Positions 1 through 5,935 of a stretch of 6,808 nucleotides of DNA are shown piece by piece. The stretch's first letter is position 1. Each line of letters starts with the position of its first letter. The stretch comes from Clostridia bacterium (lineage in GTDB: Bacteria; Bacillota_A; Clostridia; Oscillospirales; CAG-272). The notes under the pieces were generated by a model that had not been told where the DNA came from, ran no database searches, and was given only the letters and a program-made list of their open reading frames with translations. Location: assembly GCA_017959485.1 (NCBI GenBank), contig JAGDAM010000331.1, positions 1-6,808 on the forward strand. The letters run 5' to 3'. Both the position numbers and the translations under genes were made by a program.

Positions 1-18
1 CATCCAAAAATAATTTAA

Positions 19-29
19 TATATTATAAA
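19..29 (+). promoter_or_regulatory. possible -10 region of the operon promoter
   Basis: An AT-only stretch contains overlapping -10-like hexamers, the best being TATAAA at 24-29 and TATTAT at 21-26. A transcript from TATAAA would start near position 36. The matching -35 box would fall at about 1-6 or before the window, where the visible bases are not a good match, so the promoter cannot be confirmed. Support comes from the strong AT bias (15 G or C in the first 60 bases, against GC-rich genes downstream) and from its position ahead of the first gene of a packed cluster. Confidence 0.25.
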
Positions 30-37
30 TCATTTTC

Positions 38-65
38 CGGTTCAGGTCAAGCAATATTTGAACCG
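38..65 (+). promoter_or_regulatory. inverted repeat in the leader: candidate operator or 5' mRNA stem-loop
   Basis: CGGTTCA at 38-44 is repeated as its exact reverse complement TGAACCG at 59-65. The half-site centres are 21 bases apart, about two helical turns, which suits a dimeric repressor. As RNA, the stem extends inward by two G-U pairs and one U-A pair to 10 pairs with an 8-base loop (48-55). A smaller dyad, TCAA at 47-50 with TTGA at 58-61, is nested inside. There is no U-tract, so it is not an intrinsic terminator, and it lies about 30 bases upstream of the deoC ribosome binding site, so it does not mask it directly. A role in deo-type repression is inferred from position only. Confidence 0.35.
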
Positions 66-108
66 CGTTAATTACCGCCTTTGAGCGGGAAAGAAAAGGA
101 AGGTCAAA

Positions 109-798
109 ATGGATATTCGTGAAATTCTCTCGCGCTGCGACCACACGCTCCTACGGACCGACTCGGTCTGGGATGACATTAAAGCAATCTGCGACGACGG
201 AATCAAATACGGTACGGCGTCGGTTTGCATCCCCGCGGCATTTGTCAGAAGAGCCAAAGAGTACGTCGGAGACAAATTGAAAATCTGCACCGTAATCGGA
301 TTTCCGAACGGCTACTCTACGACCGCCGCGAAGGTTTTCGAGGCCGCCGACGCCGTTGCCGAAGGAGCTGACGAGATAGATATGGTTATCAACGTCGGCG
401 ATCTGAAAGACGGCAGGGACGGCGTCGTGCTCGATGAGATCAAAAGAATCAAGGCCGCCTGCTGCGGAAGGATACTGAAGGTGATAATCGAGACCTGCCT
501 GCTCACCGAGGATGAAAAGATCCGCGCCTGCCGCATCGTCACCGAGGCGGGAGCCGACTATATCAAGACCTCGACCGGCTTTTCCACCGGAGGAGCCACG
601 AGAGAGGACGTAGCTCTCATGAGAAAGTATTCCGGTCCCGAAGTCAAGGTCAAGGCCGCGGGAGGCATTTCGGATCTGCGCGACGCAGAGGACTTTATCA
701 ATCTCGGAGCGGACAGACTGGGCACCAGCCGCGTCGTAAAAGCGGTCAAGGCGCTCGAAAAAGGCGGAAAACCCGCAAGCGACGGAGGTAACTACTGA
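109..798 (+). CDS. deoC: deoxyribose-phosphate aldolase (DERA)
   Basis: This class I aldolase cleaves 2-deoxy-D-ribose-5-phosphate into D-glyceraldehyde-3-phosphate and acetaldehyde, the last step of deoxynucleoside catabolism in the cytoplasm. The 229-residue protein is full length for the short Firmicutes-type DeoC. The family start motif CDHTLL is at residues 10-15, and a core beta strand with EIDMVINVG runs 89-97, including Asp91, the expected proton-relay residue. The Schiff-base lysine is Lys153 in YIKTSTGF, and the second active-site lysine is Lys182 in VKAAGG. The ATG is preceded by a purine-rich Shine-Dalgarno sequence, AAGGAAGG at 96-103. It is the first gene of the cluster, and its stop overlaps the start of deoD (TGATG), suggesting translational coupling. 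It consumes the deoxyribose-5-phosphate made by the DeoB domain two genes downstream. All key residues are present and nothing looks truncated. Confidence 0.97.
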   Translation: MDIREILSRCDHTLLRTDSVWDDIKAICDDGIKYGTASVCIPAAFVRRAKEYVGDKLKICTVIGFPNGYSTTAAKVFEAADAVAEGADEIDMVINVGDLKDGRDGVVLDEIKRIKAACCGRILKVIIETCLLTEDEKIRACRIVTEAGADYIKTSTGFSTGGATREDVALMRKYSGPEVKVKAAGGISDLRDAEDFINLGADRLGTSRVVKAVKALEKGGKPASDGGNY

Positions 799-1508
799 TG
801 GCTATTCCAACTCCCCACATTAACGCGAAGCTCGGCGATTTCGCCAACACCGTGCTCATGCCGGGCGACCCCAAAAGATCGAGATTTATCGCCGAAAACT
901 TCCTTGAGGACCGCGTCCTCGTCAACGACGTCAGAGGCGTGCAGGGCTATACCGGATACTACAAGGGAAAGAGAGTGTCGGTCATGGCCTCCGGAATGGG
1001 ACAGCCGGCGATCGGCATCTATTCCTACGAACTTTTCAATTTCTATAACGTCGGCGCGATAATCCGCGTCGGTTCCTGCGGCTCGTACGTGCCCGAGCTT
1101 CATGCCCGAGACATAATACTCGCCCAGGCCGCCTGTACCAACGGCAATTACGCGTCTCAGTATCAGATGCCCGGGACCTTCGCTCCGATAGCCGACTTCG
1201 GACTGCTCCGCAAGGCGGCGGACGCCTGCGAGAAGGCGGGAGTCAATTACAGAGTCGGCAACATCTTTTCGTCGGATATTTTCTACGACGACACCGCCAA
1301 CGGACTCGACTGGGCGAAGCTCGGAGTCCTCGGCGTAGAGATGGAGTCTGCCGCTCTCTACTGCAACGCCGCGAGAGCGGGGAAGAAGGCGCTCGGCATC
1401 TGCACCGTGTCCGATTCCTTTATCTATCCGGAGGAGAACACCACCGCCGAGGAGCGGCAGATTTCCTTCACCAAAATGATGGAGATCGCGCTCGAAATAG
1501 CCGAATAA
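798..1508 (+). CDS. deoD: purine-nucleoside phosphorylase, DeoD type
   Basis: This enzyme splits purine (deoxy)nucleosides with phosphate into the free base and (deoxy)ribose-1-phosphate. The 236-residue length and motifs fit the hexameric NP-I family (DeoD) rather than the trimeric eukaryote-like PNPs. By comparison with E. coli DeoD I see His7 in TPHINA (contributed to the neighbouring subunit's site), the phosphate-binding PGDPKRS loop with Arg27, Arg46, RVGSCGS at 90-96 with Arg90 and Ser93, the ribose-binding GVEMES at 179-184 (Met182, Glu183), and the catalytic Asp206 in TVSDSF with Arg220 as its likely partner. The start codon overlaps the deoC stop by one base, and GGAGG at 784-788 lies inside the deoC end with a 9-base spacer. 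Fourteen bases separate it from the next gene. Its sugar-phosphate product is the substrate of the downstream phosphopentomutase domain. Adenosine versus inosine/guanosine preference cannot be read from the sequence. Confidence 0.96.
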   Translation: MAIPTPHINAKLGDFANTVLMPGDPKRSRFIAENFLEDRVLVNDVRGVQGYTGYYKGKRVSVMASGMGQPAIGIYSYELFNFYNVGAIIRVGSCGSYVPELHARDIILAQAACTNGNYASQYQMPGTFAPIADFGLLRKAADACEKAGVNYRVGNIFSSDIFYDDTANGLDWAKLGVLGVEMESAALYCNAARAGKKALGICTVSDSFIYPEENTTAEERQISFTKMMEIALEIAE

Positions 1509-1522
1509 ACGGCAGGTGACAG

Positions 1523-3103
1523 ATGTCTAAAAGAGTTTTTCTGATCATACTCGACAGTATGGGAGTCGGCGAGGCGCCCGACGCCTACAAATGGGGCGAC
1601 GAGGGTTCCGATACCCTCGGCGCGATCAGGCGCCACCCGAATTTTGACTGTCCCAATCTGACCCGCCTCGGTCTTTTCAATATCGAAGGCGTAGGAGGAG
1701 GCGTCGACAGGCCCGAGGGCGCCTTCGGCAGACTCCGTGAGAGGAGCAACGGGAAGGATACCACGACGGGACACTGGGAGATAGCCGGTCTCGTTTCGGA
1801 GCAGCCCTTCCCGACCTATCCCGACGGTTTTCCCGACGAAGTCATAGCAGAGTTCTCACGTCTTACCGGTCGCGGCGTTCTCTGCAACCGTCCCTCTTCG
1901 GGTACCGCGGTTATAAGCGATTACGGCCGCGAGCATATCGCGACCGGAGATCTTATCGTTTACACCTCTGCTGACAGCGTTTTTCAGATCGCCGCCCACG
2001 AGGACGTCGTCCCGGTGGACGAGCTCTACCGTTACTGCGAGATCGCCCGCGGCATGCTTCAGGGCAGGCACGGAATCGGCAGAGTCATCGCGCGGCCGTT
2101 CGCCGGCGAGTGGCCTTTTGTCCGCACTCCGCGCAGGCACGATTTTTCGCTTGTTCCGCCGAAGGAAACTATGATCGACCGCATAGCCGCGGCCGGTCTC
2201 GACGTGCTCTCCGTCGGCAAGATATACGATATATTCGCCGGTAAATCCATCCCCGAAAGCGAATGCCGCCGCACCGGCAGCAACGCCGAGGGAATGGCGC
2301 TCACCGACGAACAGGCAAAGCGCGACTTCGAGGGCCTCTGCTTTGTCAACCTTGTAGATTTCGATATGACCTACGGTCACCGGAACGACGTTCCGGGTTA
2401 CGCCGCCGCGATGACGGAGTTCGACCGCTGGCTCGGAAGATTTCTTCCGACGCTGCGCGACGACGATATCCTCATGATAAGCGCCGACCACGGCTGCGAT
2501 CCGTCGACTCCTTCGACCGACCACTCGCGCGAATACATCCCGCTCGTTATCTACGGAAAAAAGATTGCCGCCGGGACCAATATCGGTACCAGAGCGACCT
2601 TCGCCGACATTTCCGCGACAATCCTCGACTATCTCGGCGTAGACAAAGGCGCCACTGCCGGCAACAGCTTCCTTTCGGAGATTATTCCGGCATCCTCGGG
2701 ATTCGATCCCGAAAAGCTTTACGAAGCAGCCGAGGAGGCGAGAAAGTCGTCGGTTTGCCCCTATTCGGGATACAGCGTAGGCGCCGCTCTGCTTACGGCG
2801 GACGGACGCGTTTTCACCGGATGCAATATTGAGAGCGCGACCTTCACCCCGACGAGCTGCGCCGAAAGATCGGCCGCGGCCGTCGCCGTCAGCGCGGGAG
2901 CGAAGAGATTTACCGCGATAGCCGTTTGCGGCGGAAAGTTTCACCGCGCCCCCGGCGACTGCACTCCTTGCGGTGTCTGCCGCCAGTTTCTCCTTGACGT
3001 CGCGGGACGCGGCCTGCGCGTGATTATGAAAGAGGGCGGCGAACTGAAAAACCTGCCGCTTTCAGAGCTTATTCCGTTCTCGTTCACGGGAATGGACGAT
3101 TGA
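1523..3103 (+). CDS. fused phosphopentomutase - cytidine deaminase (DeoB-Cdd)
   Basis: One 526-residue chain joins two enzymes. Residues 1 to about 388 are a complete bacterial phosphopentomutase (alkaline phosphatase superfamily), converting (deoxy)ribose-1-phosphate to the 5-phosphate. By comparison with Bacillus cereus DeoB I see metal ligands Asp11, Asp281, His286, Asp322, His323 and His334, and the phosphorylated Thr80 in GKDTTTGHWE. The inserted cap domain spans roughly 95-217, and the family ending NSFLSEI is at 381-387. After a linker of only about 6-10 residues, residues 394-526 are a full-length B. subtilis-type cytidine deaminase: PYSGYSVGAALL at 413-424, substrate-binding GCNIE at 433-437, catalytic Glu448 beside zinc ligand Cys446 in CAER, and zinc ligands Cys483 and Cys486 in PCGVCR. 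No in-frame ATG, GTG or TTG lies between the domains, so the deaminase has no obvious separate start. The start at 1523 has AGGTGA at 1514-1519. Small deaminases of this type are tetrameric, so the fusion may oligomerise through that domain (inference). Confidence 0.93.
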   Translation: MSKRVFLIILDSMGVGEAPDAYKWGDEGSDTLGAIRRHPNFDCPNLTRLGLFNIEGVGGGVDRPEGAFGRLRERSNGKDTTTGHWEIAGLVSEQPFPTYPDGFPDEVIAEFSRLTGRGVLCNRPSSGTAVISDYGREHIATGDLIVYTSADSVFQIAAHEDVVPVDELYRYCEIARGMLQGRHGIGRVIARPFAGEWPFVRTPRRHDFSLVPPKETMIDRIAAAGLDVLSVGKIYDIFAGKSIPESECRRTGSNAEGMALTDEQAKRDFEGLCFVNLVDFDMTYGHRNDVPGYAAAMTEFDRWLGRFLPTLRDDDILMISADHGCDPSTPSTDHSREYIPLVIYGKKIAAGTNIGTRATFADISATILDYLGVDKGATAGNSFLSEIIPASSGFDPEKLYEAAEEARKSSVCPYSGYSVGAALLTADGRVFTGCNIESATFTPTSCAERSAAAVAVSAGAKRFTAIAVCGGKFHRAPGDCTPCGVCRQFLLDVAGRGLRVIMKEGGELKNLPLSELIPFSFTGMDD

Positions 3104-3142
3104 CTGACAAACTATTTTACCACTCTACTGTCCGGAGGCGCT

Positions 3143-4444
3143 ATGAGAGCTGAGGAGATTATCAGAAAAAAAAGAGACGGCGGCGAGCTGTCGCCCGAAG
3201 AGATACGCTGGTTCATAGAAGGAACCGCGACCGGAGACATCCCGGATTATCAGATTACCGCCTTTCTGATGGCGGTTTGGTTTCGCGGGATGACGCCCGC
3301 GGAGACCGCCGAACTCACCTTCGCGATCCGCGACTCGGGCGAGATACTCCGTCTTCCGGACCTCGGTGGTCTGCGCGTCGACAAACACTCGACGGGAGGC
3401 GTCGGAGACAAAACGAGTCTCGTGATCGCTCCGATAGTCTCGGCTCTCGGCGTCAAGGTCGCCAAAATGAGCGGACGCGGACTCGGACACACCGGCGGAA
3501 CGATCGACAAGCTCGAGTCGTTCGCAGGATTCAGGACGGATTTGTCCCGTGACGAGTTCGTTGAAGCCGTCAAAGACGTCGGTATCGCCATCGTAGGTCA
3601 GAGCGAGACCCTCGCGCCGGCAGACAAGAAGCTTTACGCGCTTCGCGACGTCACGGCGACGGTCGACAGTCTGCCTCTCATCGTCTCGTCGATAATGGGC
3701 AAAAAGCTTGCCGCTGACGACGACTGCATACTGCTCGACGTCAAGTGCGGCAGCGGTTCCTTCATGAAAACGCCCGAAAAGAGCCGGGAGCTGGCCAGAG
3801 CGATGGTCGATATAGGCAAGCGGTCGGGTAAGAAGACGGTCGCGCTGATTACAGATATGGACCGCCCGCTCGGATATGCCGTAGGCAACTCGCTTGAAGT
3901 TATCGAGGCGATAGAGACGCTCCGGGGAGAAGGGCCTGCCGACCTCACCGACATCTGCCTGACTCTCGCGTCTGAAATGCTGGCAATGACGGGGCGCGGG
4001 AGCGTCGAAGAGTGCAGAGAAGCGGCTCTCGGAGCCATCCGCGACGGCTCGGCGCTCGCAAAGCTTGCGGCGATGGTAAAGCGTCAGGGCGGAGATCCCG
4101 CGTGGGTCTACGATACGTCGCTTTTCCCGAAGGCCAAATACTCGAAGACTGTCCTCGCCGGAAGCTCCGGATACGTCGTTTCGACGGATACCGAGGGCTA
4201 CGGCAGGAGCGCACTGATTCTCGGCGCCGGAAGAGCGGAAGCGTCCGATCCCGTCGACAATGCCGCCGGCATAATACTGAAAGCCAAGACGGGTGATAAA
4301 ATATCTGCCGGCGACCCGATAGCAGTTCTTTACACAAACAACGAGGCGTCGCTCGACGAGGCGGAGGCGGTTCTCACCGGTTCAACAAGGATCGGACCGC
4401 GTTCTCCGCGGGCGGTCCCTCTTATACTGGGCAGAATCGAATGA
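3143..4444 (+). CDS. pdp: pyrimidine-nucleoside phosphorylase (uridine/thymidine)
   Basis: This enzyme splits uridine, deoxyuridine and thymidine with phosphate into the base and (deoxy)ribose-1-phosphate. At 433 residues it matches the Bacillus/Geobacillus Pdp length. The small N-terminal helical domain is followed by the phosphate site DKHSTGGVGDK at 80-90 (Lys81, Ser83), the family signature SGRGLGHTGGTIDKLE at 110-125, and pyrimidine-site residues Arg168, Ser183 and Lys187 in YALRD and SSIMGKK. Lys108, just before the signature, sits where E. coli thymidine phosphorylase has Met111. As I recall, lysine here marks the broad-specificity type that also accepts uridine, so I prefer pdp to deoA. 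The C-terminal alpha/beta domain, from about 340, looks intact. GGAGG at 3134-3138 precedes the ATG by only 4 bases. The 39-base gap from deoB-cdd is the longest between genes here and holds no hairpin. It uses the (deoxy)uridine made by the deaminase domain and supplies the mutase domain. Confidence 0.95.
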   Translation: MRAEEIIRKKRDGGELSPEEIRWFIEGTATGDIPDYQITAFLMAVWFRGMTPAETAELTFAIRDSGEILRLPDLGGLRVDKHSTGGVGDKTSLVIAPIVSALGVKVAKMSGRGLGHTGGTIDKLESFAGFRTDLSRDEFVEAVKDVGIAIVGQSETLAPADKKLYALRDVTATVDSLPLIVSSIMGKKLAADDDCILLDVKCGSGSFMKTPEKSRELARAMVDIGKRSGKKTVALITDMDRPLGYAVGNSLEVIEAIETLRGEGPADLTDICLTLASEMLAMTGRGSVEECREAALGAIRDGSALAKLAAMVKRQGGDPAWVYDTSLFPKAKYSKTVLAGSSGYVVSTDTEGYGRSALILGAGRAEASDPVDNAAGIILKAKTGDKISAGDPIAVLYTNNEASLDEAEAVLTGSTRIGPRSPRAVPLILGRIE

Positions 4445-4459
4445 AAGGATAAAATGATG
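4444..4459 (+). promoter_or_regulatory. ribosome binding site overlapping the pdp stop, with two candidate ATGs
   Basis: AAAGGA at 4444-4449 begins on the last base of the pdp TGA stop. In-frame ATG codons follow at 4454 (4-base spacer) and 4457 (7-base spacer). The second has the more usual spacing, so the 5'-nucleotidase may really begin at 4457 and be one residue shorter. The sequence cannot decide between them. The stop/Shine-Dalgarno overlap suggests translation coupled to pdp. The same TGAAAGGA arrangement recurs at 5921-5928 before the next gene. Confidence 0.6.
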
Positions 4460-5923
4460 AGCGAAAAAGTGACCCGTCTTACCGTACTTCATTCCAACGA
4501 CCTTCACGGGGATTTTCTTCCGAAAGACGCCGGAGGTAAAAGCACCGGCGGCCTTGCGCGCCTTTCCGGGTACGTCGGGAAGGTCAGATCGGAGGAGGAG
4601 AACGTCGTTTACGCGATTGCAGGGGATATGTTCCGGGGGTCGGTAATCGACTCGGAGTACCAGGGACTGTCGACTATCGATCTGATGAACGCCCTTGGTC
4701 CCGACGTTGCCACGATAGGCAATCACGAGGTCGATTACGGATTTGCGCATTTGCTGTTTCTTGAAAGATGCGCTAAATTCCCGATCATTAACGCCAACCT
4801 CTTCATCACGATGAACAACGCGCGTGTTTTCAGTCCTTATATCAATCTCGAGGTCGGAGGTCTCCGGATACTTTTCATCGGCATACTTACCGACGAGGTC
4901 CTCGCGTCGACAAAATCCGAAAAGCTGATAGGGTCGTTCATAGATCTTGAATCTGCCGCGAAGGAAGTCGGAATCATCTGCGACAACTACCGGACGGTTA
5001 AGACCGATCTGACGGTTCTTCTTACCCATATCGGCTTTGATAACGACAAGAAGCTCGCGTCTCTGCTCAATCCCGACTGGGGCGTCGATATGATAATCGG
5101 CGGTCATTCGCACACCTTTATGGAACGTCCCGAGTACGTCAACGGTATCCCGATAGTCCAGGCGGGAACCGGGACGGGAGTCATCGGCCGTGCGGATATC
5201 GGATTCGACACGGAAAAAAGAAAGATAACCGATTTCTCGTGGTCGTGTCAAGTCATTGACGAGGACTCGGCTCCGACCGATCCTCTGATGGAGGAGATGA
5301 TCGACAGCTACCGGACGGTGACCGACAGCAAATACAAGCGGATAGTTACGAGATGGGCCCGCCGGCTGACGCATCCTTCGCGCGAGCAGGAGACCGAGAT
5401 GGGCAACCTGTACGCCGATCTGATGGCCGACGACGCGAGCTACGACGTTATGCTATTCGGCTCGGGAAGCATAAGAAAAAAAGAGCTCGGACCGCTCATC
5501 GAATATCAGGATCTTATCGAAAACACGCCCTTCGACGGTCCGGTTTATATGGTGGAGGTGACCGGAGAGCAGCTGCGCCGGATAGTGCTTCATCTTATGC
5601 GGGACGCCGCCTGGACCGGAGAGACCGAGTTTTATCAGTTCTCGTCGGCGCTTCGGATAAGATACCGCAAAAGTACGCATACCCTTGAAGAAATAACCTT
5701 CCGCGGAGAACCGCTCGACGACGGAATGAAGATAAAGCTGGGCATCCAGGATTATCACTACAGCAACTTCGACGCCTTTTTCGGAGTTCCTCTTGCCGAA
5801 GTGAAGAAGAATATGAAGCCGCGTGTCGTGGCCACCTCGATTAACAATATCATCGAAGAGTATTTCTCGACAAAGGACGGGCTTGACGCAAAGGTCGACG
5901 GAAGAATAACCGTTCTCGACTGA
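4454..5923 (+). CDS. cytoplasmic 5'-nucleotidase-like metallophosphoesterase (UshA/YunD family)
   Basis: This is a two-domain UshA-type protein that probably hydrolyses nucleotides or related phosphoesters. The calcineurin-like metallophosphatase domain (about 7-270) has all dinuclear-metal motifs: NDLHGD at 15-20 (Asp16, His18), GD at 57-58 (Asp58), GNHE at 89-92 (Asn90, His91), LTH at 190-192 (His192) and GGHSH at 216-220 (His218, His220). The C-terminal 5'-nucleotidase domain (about 296-489) shows EMGNLYADLM at 315-324, FGSGSIR at 335-341 (family NGGGIR), TPFDGPVY at 358-365 and QFSSALR at 395-401. There is no signal peptide: the chain enters its first beta strand within ten residues. That separates it from secreted UshA and resembles B. 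subtilis YunD. The usual GGDG near the C-terminal substrate site is replaced by YSNFDAFFG at 436-444, so the exact substrate is uncertain. The neighbours favour a nucleotide that feeds DeoD and Pdp. The start may instead be the ATG at 4457. Confidence 0.85.
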   Translation: MMSEKVTRLTVLHSNDLHGDFLPKDAGGKSTGGLARLSGYVGKVRSEEENVVYAIAGDMFRGSVIDSEYQGLSTIDLMNALGPDVATIGNHEVDYGFAHLLFLERCAKFPIINANLFITMNNARVFSPYINLEVGGLRILFIGILTDEVLASTKSEKLIGSFIDLESAAKEVGIICDNYRTVKTDLTVLLTHIGFDNDKKLASLLNPDWGVDMIIGGHSHTFMERPEYVNGIPIVQAGTGTGVIGRADIGFDTEKRKITDFSWSCQVIDEDSAPTDPLMEEMIDSYRTVTDSKYKRIVTRWARRLTHPSREQETEMGNLYADLMADDASYDVMLFGSGSIRKKELGPLIEYQDLIENTPFDGPVYMVEVTGEQLRRIVLHLMRDAAWTGETEFYQFSSALRIRYRKSTHTLEEITFRGEPLDDGMKIKLGIQDYHYSNFDAFFGVPLAEVKKNMKPRVVATSINNIIEEYFSTKDGLDAKVDGRITVLD

Positions 5924-5935
5924 AAGGAGTTTCTT

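Noticed and set aside
75..88. CCGC-CTTTGA-GCGG hairpin just before the deoC ribosome binding site, considered as an attenuator or terminator
   Set aside because: The stem is only four pairs and no U-tract follows, so chance is sufficient explanation.
2660..2720. Assembly frameshift creating an artificial DeoB-Cdd fusion
   Set aside because: The frame is continuous, the DeoB family ending and the Cdd beginning are both present in order, and the linker has no leftover stop, start codon or homopolymer run. An error cannot be fully excluded without reads, so it is also listed as a check on the fusion finding.
1856..2944. Long open frame of 362 codons on the minus strand, opposite the DeoB-Cdd gene
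   Set aside because: It overlaps a gene with clear catalytic motifs throughout. Its translation is rich in Arg, Gly and Val with no recognisable domain, as expected when GC-rich codons are read in antisense.
3104..3142. Longest intergenic gap, considered as a site for a terminator or internal promoter
   Set aside because: I find no inverted repeat and no paired -35/-10 elements. It contains only the pdp Shine-Dalgarno sequence at its end.
4382..5374. Minus-strand open frame of 330 codons across the pdp end and the 5'-nucleotidase gene
   Set aside because: It spans the junction of two well-supported plus-strand genes and shows no domain or plausible ribosome binding site. It is an antisense shadow.
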